This document shows, piece by piece, positions 22,478 to 34,671 of a DNA stretch of 64,000 nt. The notes under the pieces were generated by a model, which was not told where the DNA came from, did not search any database, and was given only the letters and a program-made list of their open reading frames with translations. A program made the translations under genes and the position numbers. The stretch comes from Glycine soja (taxonomy: Eukaryota > Streptophyta > Magnoliopsida > Fabales > Fabaceae), in contig NC_041005.1 of assembly GCF_004193775.1 (NCBI RefSeq), positions 13,022,501-13,086,500 of the forward strand, given 5' to 3'. Numbering within the stretch: position 1 is the first letter of the stretch; each line of letters starts with the position of its first letter.

Positions 22478-22597
22478 GAGTGTGATTATACTAACACTAA
22501 TGCACCAGATCCCATCAGAACTCCGCAGTTAAGCGTGATAGGGCGAGAGTAGTACTAGGATGGGTGATCTCCTGGGAAGTCCTCGTGTTGCACCTCT
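22478..22597 (+). rRNA. 5S rRNA-derived sequence, full length, decayed
   Basis: About 120 bp align with plant 5S rRNA from memory. The core internal promoter block (AGTTAAGCGTG, GGGCGAGAGTAGTACTAGGATG) is nearly intact and the 3' end TCCTCGTGTTGCACC is present. Several changes are C to T or G to A, for example GAGTGTGATTATACTAACAC for GGGTGCGATCATACCAGCAC. T-runs follow, compatible with Pol III termination. Being a single copy in repeat-rich DNA, it is probably a dispersed pseudogene and not part of the main array. Confidence 0.88.
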
Positions 22598-22749
22598 TTT
22601 TATGGTTTTTCTTTTATTCTGAGTATTTTTTTTTAAAACAAAGTAAAAGGTCCGATAAGTTAATTAATTTTTGTGATTGATAGGGAGATAAATGTATCGT
22701 GGGCCCCATGGGTCATTCAGCGTAGAAAGTCGGTCGAAAATCGGTCTGG

Positions 22750-23045
22750 GTAGAAGGAGTTTCAAGTCGAGGATCATGTATTTCTGAAGGTTACTCTTAT
22801 GACCAGAGTTGAAAAGGCTGCAAAGTCCCAAAAACTTCTTTGAAGATTATAGGTCCTTACTAGATTCTTAAGAGGATTGACTCTATTGCTTATCATGTCG
22901 CTTTACCTTCGAACATATCCAACGTACATCCTGCTTTCCATGTGTCTCAGCTTCAGCAATATGTTCTTGATCCTTCTCATGTGATTGAGTTGGACTCTGT
23001 GCAAGTAAGAGACAATCTTACTTATGACGTGATACCTCTAAAGAT
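22750..23045 (+). pseudogene. Gypsy integrase C-terminal fragment (Del/Tekay-like)
   Basis: The translation contains RIDSIAYHVALPSNISNVHP, then FHVSQLQQYVLDPSHVIELD and VQVRDNLTYDVIPLKI, matching the block C-terminal to plant chromovirus integrase. The upstream part has frame breaks. It joins LINE sequence directly near 23045. Confidence 0.8.
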
Positions 23046-23375
23046 CAGCTTTGGCTTTCTCTCCGCCATTATTAATTTGATTATGAATTATACTACCGCC
23101 ACTAATATGTCTATTAAGTGGAATAATGAGATTTTGCAACCCTTCCCTCCTCATCGGGATCTTCGACAAGGGAATCTCATGTCTCCTTATCCTTTTGTTC
23201 TTTGTATGGAGAAGCTATCCTTATCCAAGAACAAGTTTAGATGGGTGTGTGGCAACCAATTGTGTCTATTAGGAAAGGTCTAGGTATATCTCATCTATTT
23301 TTTGCAGATGATTACCTTTTTTTCACCAAGGTGAAAACATCTCAGGCTAGTTGAGAAAATTCTTTCCTTCTTTTG
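23046..23375 (+). pseudogene. LINE reverse transcriptase fragment
   Basis: SFGFLSAIINLIMNYTTATN is followed by the RT motif RDLRQGNLMSPYPFVLCMEK (usually RGLRQGDPLSPYLF) and then GLGISHLFFADDYLFF, the FADD catalytic block. A stop at about 23281 precedes the FADD segment. The frame is continuous with the upstream gypsy fragment in ORF 22942-23283. Confidence 0.8.
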
Positions 23376-23379
23376 GAAG

Positions 23380-24365
23380 GTGATAACTGCTAAATATAAG
23401 CTATTTTTCATAATAAAAATATTTAAAATATCTTTAAAAATATTTATTTAGCATTTATTTTTTGTTTAAATGTTAGGAATTGATATTTTCATTATTTATG
23501 ACTTATAGATATGAAAAGAAGGGATTAAAAGAGAAAAAGATCTAGAAAATATAAAAAATATGAATAAGGATGATTTTTAGCATCAGACCCAAATCCACTC
23601 CAACAACTATAAAAAAAGAGTCAAGTCAAGGAGAAAAGACACCACCCCACACTATCCCGGAGACTCAGAGCTCTCTAATAAATACATCATAAGCCTAAGT
23701 ATCTCAAATAGGAGAAATCCTTCTTTTTATGTCCTTTTTCCATCCCTTCTCCTCCATCAATTTCTATACCCCTTTTCAAGTGTAAGGCTCTTGTGGCTAT
23801 GAGAGGCTAAACCCTTAGTTAGGGCTTGGCAGGCCTAAAAAGCCAAAAAATATATTGTACACTTCATATTTATCAATACAAACAAGTGTTTTCTTTCCTA
23901 TTATCCTTTCTTATTTTAATTCATGTATCATTCATCCTTGCATCATCTTTAAGGATTAGGTGCTCAACAGAGGGTAATCCTTAATAGAAAAACAAGGAAG
24001 GTTTTGCATGCATCTGTTTTGGGAATTAGTCGCTCGACAGAGGGTAGTTTCTAATAGAACTAAAAGGAAGAGGTATCTTAATAAAATCATTGCTAGACAT
24101 AGAATGGTTGCATTATGCCCATGCATCAACAAGCATCTAGAATTAGAACTTCATGCATTTTATCTATTGAGTCTAACATTTGGGAGATAGATAAGTAAGA
24201 TAGGCTTGTCATCGTGAGATATCAGAGGTAAGTATTTTAACAGATGTGGGTAGGAAAAATTCACCAAATTGACAGAGAAAAATTTAAAATAATACATCTT
24301 AGGCAAATAAGGCAGGCTAAGTATTTGCCTAAGATGTATTCAGGGGTAAGTATTTTACACCCTTT
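23380..24365 (+). repeat. Probable LTR or LTR fragment, family unknown
   Basis: Begins TGATAACTGCTAAATA and carries a TATA-like ACTATAAAAAAAG near 23608. Imperfect internal repeats are present: AGGTGCTCAACAGAGGGTAATCC and AGTCGCTCGACAGAGGGTAGTTTC near 23957 and 24028, and an inverted pair around AATACATCTTAGGCAAAT (24289-24345). No target duplication or partner LTR was found. Confidence 0.4.
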
Positions 24366-25820
24366 CAATGGGGCAACTGTAGTACATCTTGTCTGTATTT
24401 TTTTCCTTCAATTTTTGTAGTTTTCACAACAGTGTTCAAGGATTAAGTATTAGAAAACATGACTCATTATAAGTTGAAAATGTAATTCACCATTATATTT
24501 TCAATGGAGAAGGTAGATGTCGCCTATCATGTTGAAGTATACAATATATGAGATTTACAAAATTGAGTATAAAATATAGTTCACCCATTATGTTAGTCAT
24601 GTTAAAGAATACAAAATAAAAGAAAATACAATAAAAGGTGAAAAACCAAAAATATCTAATTTCGTCTTAAATTTTGATTGAATAAAATAATCTATTATGT
24701 ATCTCTTTGCTTTTAACTTCCTCCTAAATTAAATAAATATATTGACTTTTTAAAAACAAATATTTGTTAGTATCTATATATTTACAAAATATACATTTTT
24801 AATTTGATTCTTATGAAAAAGTAAATTTAATTTTCATATGTTTATTTATTTTGAGTTCAATTATAGTGTTGTTTGTCACTATTATAATATTATTTGATAG
24901 AATTTTAACTTAATAAATAAAATAAATAAATTAATAATGATTTCAAATATAAAATATATTATTTTTGAATTCTATACTTGGCAATTATTATTTAATTTCC
25001 ATCACCATAAACAATTGTTATAACTATAAACAAATGTCATTTATTATTACTATGCTAATAATTTTTATATATAGTGTGAGACATAATTAAAAATTCAAAA
25101 GTATTTTCTAGCACAAAATGAGAATACATAGTTATATTCAGGGATCAAAATATCAAAAAGTTATTAAGTTATACCAAACTAAAAAAAAACAACTTTTTAA
25201 CATGTGACGGTCATGTAGATGACATGTGACAATCACATATCGCTTAGCTAGAGATGTTGCTACCAAAGCTAGTTGGTTCAAAGAAAATTCTGGATATGTG
25301 TTTGCTTAGCTAGTTCAGTCGATCGTTAGCTTAGCTAGATGATGCAATCCTACACCTTGCAAAAATTGCAAAGCCAAGTTTCCAAAACATTAGTGGTTAC
25401 CCAAGCATTCAAACTCACAATAAATTCATCATTAATGATCTCTTATGCTTTCTAATCGATTATTATACTAAAAAACATCATCATTCTTGCATAATCCCAA
25501 TGTTTCTAAGCTTAGGGTTCAAAGGGGTAAAAGGGAAAACAACATAGTAAAAGGAAAGCAATGGACAAAGAGGGAAACACTTATGTCTAGGACATGTAGA
25601 GATGAGCTCTGAGTATTGGGTTTTTAAATATCTGCTCTTTCTCCCTCTTCTTGCTTCTCCTCCTACTTCTCTTCCTTTTCTCTTTCTCTCTCTAACTCCC
25701 CTTTTTCCTCTACTTAAATAGAGTGTGTGGGTTTAGTGGGCCTAATCCCACCTTGGGCCTTAGTTCTCTATTTGGATCCTATTATCTTATTCATGTTCAT
25801 TTCTAATATAAGATAGTTAT
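24366..25820. other. AT-rich and simple-sequence region, no gene seen
   Basis: 24380-25180 is AT-rich. 25190-25790 is more balanced, with repeated TTAGCTAG words (25237, 25303, 25328) and a CT-rich tract at 25630-25710. No termini or coding motif were recognised. Confidence 0.4.
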
Positions 25821-26068
25821 TACTCCTTCCGTATCATTATAATTGTCATGTAAGAGAAAAATATTTATCATTTTTTCAATGTAACATTAATTAATTTTTC
25901 ACTTATATTTCTTATAATATTAATGATGAGCAAAAAAATTTATAAATGAATTTATGATGGTATAAGATTATTTTTGTGAAATTAATATCCTCTTTCATCT
26001 ATTTATTATTTTTTCTTGTTATGTGTAAAACAACCTAAGACAATAATGTTTTTGGGATGGAGGAAGTA
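25821..26068. mobile_element. Stowaway-like (Tc1/mariner) MITE
   Basis: The element is bounded by TA and the inverted ends TACTCCTTCCGTATC and GGGATGGAGGAAGTA, about 248 bp long, with no coding capacity. The CTCC-TCCGT type end and TA duplication are typical of plant Tc1/mariner MITEs. Confidence 0.8.
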
Positions 26069-26699
26069 TTATTAATCCTATAACTATCATTAACCTTTAA
26101 TTATAAAAACTATTCCATAAAAGAGATCTATGTATTATTTATTACTAACTATATTTTTTAATTGTGCGATGCATGGGATAAACAAAGGGTTTGGGTGTCT
26201 TTATTTGGATTTTATTTTTTTTTATTTAACTGTAATAATGAGCATAGATGTTTGTCAAAGAACATGACAACTATTAATTTTTTTATCTAACTAATACTAC
26301 AATTTTATCTTAAATGTATTTACTTTTATTTAATGGAATTGAACCTTTGAATAATATTTACTTAGAAAATATTTAAAATATGCAAAATCATAACAAGTGT
26401 ATAGTATTTAACATGTGCATAAATATACATTAATAAAATCAAACTTTTTATTTAACATGTGTTATTTGTTCCATGTGGTTATCCCAAATGTGAAAATTGA
26501 CATTACATGATTATTTTACTTGAATTTTATATTTTATTCAAATAACGCTACAACAAATGTGAAAATAGACTTAAACAATTATAAGGATGATTGATTTTAC
26601 TTGAATTTTTTTATTTATTCAAATAACGCAAATTTTTTATCTTAAATGTTATTGTCTTTTATTTAATGGAAATGAACTATTGAAAAACATTTACTATCA

Positions 26700-26890
26700 A
26701 CGATAGCGCGCGTTCCTTTCACGGGAAGTAAGCTTGAATTTGAGGACCTAAGGGTAAGAGATGAAAGCTCTTATCTTAGTAATAACAGCACCATACATAC
26801 GGATGAAACGTAGCAGAATTTTCATGAATCAAGCGAATGGCCATAAGAGAGTCATACTCACAAATTAAGCGAATGGCCATAAGATTAAAA
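26700..26890 (-). pseudogene. LINE-type RNase H fragment
   Basis: The minus-strand translation reads LICEYDSLMAIRLIHENSAT, then FHPYGAVITKIRAFISYP. This matches plant LINE RNase H around the conserved ESDS and HPY segments. The stretch AAGCGAATGGCCATAAGA is present twice (26836 and 26867), so part of the fragment is tandemly duplicated. Confidence 0.6.
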
Positions 26891-26944
26891 TGAGTGTATT
26901 ATATTTACTCTTATAACTACTACTTCCTATAAAAAAAATATATT

Positions 26945-27125
26945 ATGCTTTAGGTTTGTGAATTTTAGCTAATAAATTTTTCATAGTACTCTTTTATACA
27001 TGAATATAATGAAATATTTTATAAAAAATATTATTTTTTAGGCTTATGAATTTTAGCTAATAAATTTTTTATGGTACTTTTTTATGCATAGATGTGATGA
27101 AATACTTTCTTGACTTTTAAAAATT
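26945..27125. repeat. Two-copy tandem repeat, about 88-bp period
   Basis: TTAGGTTTGTGAATTTTAGC... near 26951 recurs as TTAGGCTTATGAATTTTAGC... near 27039, each followed by AATAAATTTTT-ATAGTAC-TTTTAT and a TGAAATA tract. Confidence 0.7.
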
Positions 27126-27654
27126 TATGATTATAAAAAAATGATTAGTCAAATCGATTAGTCTTAGTGCGGTTATCCGTGCAATGCACACATATAAATA
27201 TGAATTAATGCAATATAAATAGTATATTTTCAAATTAAAAAATGAAGGATGTTTTAATATAAAGAAATATAAATATCATTCACATAAAAATGACATTCAT
27301 TATATTTAAATATAAATATCGAAAAGTCTCTTCAAATAAAAAAATCACCAAATAAATTTGCTCTAATATGAATGCTGGTGCGACAAATGAATATAAATAT
27401 GGATTATACAACATAAATAAAATATATAATACTTAATAATATAATTTTATTATTTCAAACTTAAAATCAATGGAGGATATTTTGATATAAAAAGAATTTT
27501 AAACATCATTTTGTATGATAGCTAATGTAATTTGTTATTTTTATATGTTTATACTTTCATAAAAAAATATTCAAACCTCCATTTGTTATGTTTTTCTGAC
27601 TTCTCATGTTTGTAAAATAAAAGATTCAATAAATAATTTAAATCAAGAAAGAGA

Positions 27655-30600
27655 CAACCATAAAAAAAATACATTTGAATTAAAATTATTATAATTAAAA
27701 AATATATTTTCACCATACTAATTTAGATATTAATGTAACTACACATAAACTGTTTATCTCGTGAATTAATTGATAATTTCTACTTGCTTTTATATAAAAT
27801 AAATTCATCCCTATATGTTATATTTTATATATAATTTTATTTTAATATATTCACATATAGATATCAATTTCTAAAAGAAAATTAAAGTTTGTGTAAGTAG
27901 ATCAAAATCGTAAATCTTTAAGTGAGAAGATGATAAATAAACAAATAATTATTTGCTTAGAAACTAATTTTGCATGGAGAAAATAGATGTGTTTTTATTG
28001 ATTTCTTTTATTTTTGTTGTGTAATTAAATATATACTAATTTTTCAAAATAAATTTTAATTTTGATTGAAAAAAATATTTTCTAAAGAAGCTTATCCTTA
28101 AATTAAAGTGTTATATTTTCATCCCCGTGTTATATTTTATATGATATGTTAAGTATAAATTTCTCGTCATCATACTTTCATGAAAATATTCATCCCCATT
28201 TATTTTATTTTTTCATACTTTCTATGTTTGTAAGATAAAATATTCAATAAATTATTTTAGTCAGGAAAATGCATCCATAAAAAATACATTTCAATGAAAA
28301 TTATTATAATAAAATAATATAATCCAACCGTAACATATCTATATACTAATGTAATTTCAAGTAAATTATTCATGCTTTGAATTAAGAGTAAATTTTTTAT
28401 TTGCTTTTATATAAAAAAAACACAAATTCATCCTAGTGTGTTAAATTTTATTTGTACTTTTATTTTAATAGTCTGGTGCATACATATGCAAGTATAAAAG
28501 AAAATATCAATATGGTACTCTATAGTTGATAAATAACTTGTTTCTTCTCCATGTGATCATAGTTTTAATTCTTGACTCATGTCTATGAAAAAATATTTGT
28601 TGGAAAGAATCAATTCTTTAAATAAATTTAAATAGTTCAAGCGATTAATCATTGGCTTTTGACGGAAGGGATATGTTGGTTCACAAAAATAAAAGTATAA
28701 AATAAAATTAAAATTTATTAAAGTAGAAGAAAATCTTGAATACTTTATTTAATTAAGAAGATAATAAATAAAAAATGAATAATTATTTGATCAAAAATTA
28801 GTTTTAGACACTAATTTTGCGTTGAGAAAATAATAATGATTATGTCGATTTAATTTAATTTTTCTTATGTAATTACATGAATATTAATTATGTAAAAGAA
28901 TTTTAATGTAAGAAAAATTTAAATTTCGATTGGATAAAAATCTTTAATAAAAAAGTTTATCATCGTGAATTGAGTGTAAATTTTCCTATATTTATTTTTA
29001 TAAGAAAAAATCTTAATTCCCATGTCTTATATTTTATATATAGTATGTTGTATATCTATAACCCACTTGCTTTTATATAAAATAAAATCATCACTACGTG
29101 TTATATTTTATATATAATTTTATTTTAATATATTGACGTATAGATATCAAATTCTTAAAGAAAATTAAAGTTTGTCTGTATACATCACATGAATATTTAA
29201 GTGAGAAAATAATAAATAAATAAATAATTATATTTTAATCTTGATTGAAAAAATATTTAGTGAAATATCCTTGAATTTAGTGTAAATTTTTCTAATTATA
29301 TATATATATATATATAATTCATCCTCGCGTTGTTTTCTATTTGATATGTTAAGTGTAAATTTTTCTTCCATAAAAAATACATTTAAATTAAAATTATTAT
29401 GATAAAATAATATAATTCAACCATAACATATCTATATGCTAATGTGATTTCTCTTAAATTTTTCATCCATGTGAATTAAGAGTATTTTTTTACTTGCTTT
29501 TATATATAAAAAAATTCATCCTAGTGTGTTAAATTTTATATATACTTTTATTTCAATAATTTGGTGTATACATATCCAGGTATAAAAGAAAATAACAGAT
29601 AAATAATCTTGTTTCTTAAGTATGTAATAAAAGATTTTATTCCTAATGAAAAGTATTAGTTAAGAGGAATTAATCCCTTGAATGGATATGAGTAATTCAA
29701 GCGATCAATCCTTAGCTTTTGATTGAAGGGATATTGATTAAAAAAAAGTATAAAAGAAAATTAAAATTTATCCAAGAGAAAAGGAAATCTTGAATACTTT
29801 ATTTAATTAAGATAATAAAAAAATGAATAATTATTTGGCCAAAAATCCAAAAAATAGTTTTAGGCACTAATTTTACGTCCAGAAAATATTGATGATTATG
29901 TTGATTTAATTTGGTTTTTCTTATGTAATTACATAGACATTAATTATGTAAATGAATTTTAATGTAAGAAAAAATTAAATTTCAATTAGATAAAAATATT
30001 TAGTAAAAAAGTTTATCCTTGTGAATTTAGTGTAATTTTTCCTATTTTTTTTTTTAAATCTGCATTCCCGTGCCTTATATCATTTATATCTATTAATTCC
30101 AGTATGATGTGTATCTATATTTCTCTTGATATTTTCATAAAAAATATTTATTCTCATTTATAATATTTTTTTCTTCAGATTTTCAATTTTCATAAAATAA
30201 AATATTTAATAAATTATTTAAGTTGAAAAACAGACATCCATAAAAAATACATTTAAATTAAAATTGTTATAATAAATTAATATATTTTCATCTTAATAAT
30301 TTAAATATGAACATGATTTTAAGTAAATTGTTCATCTAGTGAATTAAGTGTAAATTTTTTACTTTCTTTTATTAAAAAAAAATCATCCATGTGTACTAAA
30401 TTTTTTTCACATTTATTTTACTATTTTGGCATAGATCAATGTATAAAATAAAATTAAAAAAAAAAATTCTAGGTAGAAGAAAATCTTAAATACTTTATTA
30501 ATTTGAGAAGATAATAAATAAAAAAATAGATAATTATTTGCCTAAATAATTCAAGACAATAATTCTGTCTAGAGAAAATATTAATGTTTATGTTGACTTA

Positions 30601-30930
30601 ATTGTTTTTTTTTTTTTTTTGTAAAATAACGTTCATCTCCATGTGTGATATTGTATATATCTAATTTTTGGTCACTTAATTTTTTTTTTCATATTTTCTA
30701 TGTTTGTAATATAGAGTATTCAATAAATATTTGAAGTAGAAAAAGATACAGGCATAAAAAAATATTTAAATTAAAATTGTTATAATAAAATTATATATTT
30801 TCACCATAGTAATTTAGATGTTAATGTAATTTCAAATAAATTATTCATCTATGTGAATTAGGTGAATTTTTTTACTTGTTTATATATATATATATAGTCA
30901 TCTTTATCCCCATCCCTATTCATATCCCTA
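27655..30930. repeat. Diverged AT-rich interspersed repeat array (two module types)
   Basis: Module 1 (CATAAAAAATACATTTAAATT, then ATTAAAATTATTATAATAAAA) is found near 27660, 28268, 29366, 30232 and 30748. Module 2 (AAGATAATAAATAAA, CACTAATTTTGC, GAGAAAATA-TGAT-TTATGT-GATTTAATTT) is found near 27925, 28755, 29815 and 30510. Further words shared between copies include GTGAATTAAGTGTAAATTTTT and GTGTTATATTTTATATATAA. Spacing is irregular (0.5-1.1 kb). No ORF and no clear termini were seen. Confidence 0.7.
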
Positions 30931-31434
30931 TGTGTTATATCTGGATATCTGTGTTCCCAAATTTATTATCTTTATATAAAAGGTAACATGTTTAGTATTA
31001 TTAAATTTATCAACATTAACTTTAATTTATATATTTGATTTAACATTGTGTGGATACCTAATAAATTATATTCAATGAAACCATAGATGATTTTAATTTA
31101 AATATTCTAAAGGATAATAAATATCAATTTAATCTTTATATGATTCAAGGATATATTAATGTTGATAAATTATTTTAATAAACTGATTAACATTTCTTTG
31201 ATAGAAGATATAATCTTAATAAATTTGGAATACAAATTATTATCATTTGAAAAAATAAATTTAATCTCTTAATAAAACCCATTAAAATGACATGTAATCT
31301 CATATCTCTTAAATATTGGAAATCAAACTTATCTCTTCAATTATCAATTATACTAACCAGATTTTTCGCTGATTGAAGGAACCATACAGCAAAAGTACAA
31401 TACTCTTAAAGTCACGCGCTATTTAACATGGATG

Positions 31435-31787
31435 AGTTAAATATATTTTTTATTTTTAATAAATATTGGATTTTTGATTTTTTTTAATAATTTTTATTTT
31501 GTGACGAGATTCTAATAAAACAATAATTTTATTTTTAATTCTTAATAAATTAGTCAATTTTGTATTTGTTTCATGATAAATATTTCTCATTTGTTATTAA
31601 TACAACTTAAAACAAAATTTACTAATTTATTAAGAAATAAATAATTTTTTTTAATTTATGAGAGACAAATATCAATAATAAAAAATAAAATTATCGTTTT
31701 ATTAAAAACCTATCATAAAATAAAAATTTATTAAAAAACAAATACAAAAATAAAATATTTATTACAAATCAAAGACATATTTAAATG
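31435..31787. mobile_element. Foldback MITE with arms of about 105 bp
   Basis: The left arm starts GTTAAATATATTTTTTATTTTTAATAAATA and is mirrored by the right arm (reverse complement ATTTAAATATGTCTTTGATTTGTAATAAATA). The arms share TTTTATTTTGTGACGAGATT / TTTTATTTTATGATAGGTTT and AATAAAACAATAATTTTATTTTTA. No coding sequence. It resembles abundant legume dispersed inverted-repeat elements. Confidence 0.65.
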
Positions 31788-31903
31788 GTACCTCTAATAC
31801 AACCGTACATATTACCACAAGGTCCACATTTTGAATCCAACTCACAAATCTTCCATGTCATTAAATTAAATAATGCACCAAACCTAAAGAGATTTTTATT
31901 CAG

Positions 31904-32130
31904 TGTGTATTAATTCCTCTAAGTAGATGACTAAAATATTTATTCATGGAATGGCGGAAAATGAGTAAAAGTAATGAATAATGGCAGAAAATCTGGGCAG
32001 ATGTTGATTGCAAAGTGTGTATTCCTCTAAGAATATGACTAAAATATTTATTCAAGAGTGGCAAAAAATATGAGTGAAAAAAAATTATTGGCAGAAAATC
32101 TGGACAATTTTTATCGATAACGAAAATTTG
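31904..32130. repeat. Two-copy tandem repeat, about 115-bp period
   Basis: GTGTGTATTAATTCCTCTAAG...GACTAAAATATTTATTCA (31904) recurs as GTGTGTATTCCTCTAAG...GACTAAAATATTTATTCA (32017). Each copy ends with GGCAGAAAATCTGG. Confidence 0.75.
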
Positions 32131-32343
32131 GTCAGTTGATGTAAATTTGGCATATTGATAATTGATAATTGAAGGGATAAGTTTGTTTTCAAATATTTAA
32201 GAGATTATATACCATTTAAATGGATTTTATTTGGAGTGGAGGATTAAAATTAAATTAACGGATGAAAATTGGTGCAACTCTTTTAAGATTACATTGATCT
32301 AATCTGATTTTTCATCATACAAGGCACAGGTGTAATTTGATAA

Positions 32344-32349
<6 letters not shown>

Positions 32350-32388
<39 letters not shown>
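32350..32388. repeat. (AT)n microsatellite
   Basis: Uninterrupted alternating TA for about 38 bp. Confidence 0.95.
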
Positions 32389-32389
<1 letters not shown>

Positions 32390-32392
<3 letters not shown>

Positions 32393-34364
32393 TTCAAATA
32401 TTTGATAATAAAAAATTAAGTATTTACAAATTTATATGGAATAAAATATTACAATCCCATTATTTAAATAAAAAATAATTAAATTACCATTCATTATTTT
32501 AAACTTAATAATAATATATTTTAAAAAATACAAATATGGAATAGTAATATATTTAATAAAATATCCATAATTAGTGCTCATATAATTTTAAGCAGATTTT
32601 TATTATCATATATAATTTACAACACGATAACAAATATTAGACTTGCTATAGTTTATCTTGATAAAATATAATCAATAACGTTTCAATATTTTTTTAGTTA
32701 ATATCATTGTATCAGTCAATTAATATTAAAATACTTTTAAACTATTCTTGAAACAAAATCTATATACACATTGAAACCTCAATCAGTTTCATATCCATAG
32801 GAATAAACAAAAACATAAATTAAAAGGATTCTAAGAAAATATTAAACTGATACAATACAACAATATATCATAGAACAATCATCCATCCAAATTAACATTT
32901 ACTATGTTAATTACCTTCCCTCTCAGACCATTAGCATTAGCAGTAACCAATTCCCTCGAGTCATTAATTCAATTCATTGTTTAGTAAGAATAACTTCTCT
33001 AACGCCTCTTTCCCATCAAACACTGCATTTGAAAATTTGATATTCATCATCTACAACAAATACAAAAATAGTCTTCATACAATCCATAACTTGCCTATAT
33101 ATCCATATTTGCAGACAAATTCTGCAGAGTTGAAAGATATATTTTAAGGATTAGGAACTGACTAACTATAAATGAGAAATTAGAAATAAAGAAAAAAAAT
33201 AAATACAAAAATTATCATGTTATTTTTTATTGCATGTGTGCAATTCATATAAACTACCCATGATTTCATCTTACCGATTTCTACTTTCACTTAATGTGAT
33301 CATGGAAGTCATCATGCAATAGCTGAACCTGCCACCATTCTATTTTCCCAAAACTCAGAAAAATTGCAACAAACAAATCATTGACAACGACAACCATATA
33401 CAAAAACGCATTATTCTTGTTGCTTCAATAAAAAAATATGAGCACATCTAAAATATTGAAAAGCCAAACGCATCACAACTATATACAAACTTTTTCTCTT
33501 CATTAACCCTAAACATATTGAAAAGTCCTGGACAGCCAAAATAAATCATATTAAAAACAACTAACGACTCATGAATTCAACATTTCACCTTTCATTTGGG
33601 TTGAATAAGCGTGTTGTGGATCCTTCATAAGCTTATAGAAACAACCGCCAAAACAAACTCGTCAAACAAGTTCTGGACAATAAACTAAAAGAATGATTCA
33701 ATTACTGCATCTTTATAATGTTGAACGAAGGATTTAATGGGAGTAATATAAACCACGATCGTGTAGGCAGAAAGGAGTAGTAGTTGCAAGGGAAGGGATG
33801 TTTACCCAAATCATGAGTCTTGAGGCAGAGAGCAAATAAGATTTTCTAGAGTGGGTCGCAGTTTAAATAGAAGAGTAACATCCTTCCTTTCGTATTCACT
33901 CATCCCTTTGTCGCTTATATCCTCCCAGTAAAATTGAAATTAAGAGTCTATTAATTACGTGGTAAATAAAAAGAAATTGTAAAAACATTAGTTATTTTTA
34001 AAAGTTAATATAATTTTTTTTGCTGAATAAGTTAATATAATTTTTTTTATTACAGGTTATCCACTAATAAGATTCTCGTGTCGGTAACCGAAATCAAATT
34101 CATATCTTTTAAGAGATGAATTTGTTGAGATATGAATTTGTTTCTGGCCAACTCAACAAATCTTTGTTGGTAAATTAATAATTTTATATTAATATTATAT
34201 CACATTGAATTATATCCACGGTTACAGTGAAATTAACTATATATTATGATCATCTTTCATGCTTGATCTCTCGCAATATAATTTCAAAATTGTTTCTTTG
34301 GTGTCGTTGATGTAGAAAAGAAACAGCACCAACTGTAGTAGTTCATGCATATAGAAATTAGAGT
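32390..34364. other. AT-rich intergenic stretch with no recognised gene
   Basis: 32390-32900 is AT-rich. 32900-33900 is more balanced and has a minus-strand TATA-like TATTTAAAC near 33862 followed by CT-rich sequence, which could be a promoter or LTR fragment. No protein family was recognised on either strand. Confidence 0.35.
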
Positions 34365-34640
34365 TTAAGATTTTAGTCCTTAAATTTTTTTTTTAAAATT
34401 ATTTTTTAGACCCTGAACTTTTATTTGAGTGGTCAAGGTTCTAAAATTTTTAGAAATTTTAGTTTTTAGTTTTTGAATAAAAGTTTGAGCCTGTTATTTT
34501 TATTTATTTAATGAGATTTCAAGGATTAAAAATTGAATTTTTCAAAGGCTTAAGGACTAAAAATGTTAATGTAAAAGAGTTAATGGATCTTGACCAGTGA
34601 AACAAAAATATAGGGATTAAAAATCTTAATTAAAAAAAGT
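34365..34640. mobile_element. Probable small inverted-repeat element (legume MITE-like)
   Basis: TTAAGATTTTAGTCCTTAAATTTTT at 34366 is mirrored by GGATTAAAAATCTTAA near 34613-34630. Internal TTTTTAGTTTTTGAATAAAAGTTT and AAGGACTAAAAATG words are typical of dispersed legume inverted-repeat sequences. Boundaries are uncertain. Confidence 0.4.
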
Positions 34641-34671
34641 TGAGAGATCTTGACCAATCAAATAAAAGTTT

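Larger units (their letters stand above)
31225..32290. mobile_element. Long-inverted-repeat element containing a second foldback MITE
   Basis: The left arm (about 31225-31350, including ATCTCTTAAATATTGGAAATC and CTTCAATTATCAATTA) is the reverse complement, with differences, of about 32150-32290 (TAATTGAAGGGATAAGTTTG, AAATATTTAAGAGATTATA). Between the arms sit a second inverted-repeat element (31435-31787) and a tandem repeat. No target duplication was determined. A non-autonomous DNA transposon is the likely reading. Confidence 0.55.

Noticed and set aside
26160..27190. Element bounded by TGTGCGATGCATGGGATAA and TTATCCGTGCAATGCACACA
   Set aside because: The inverted pair is short and imperfect; no target duplication and the interior contains unrelated repeats.
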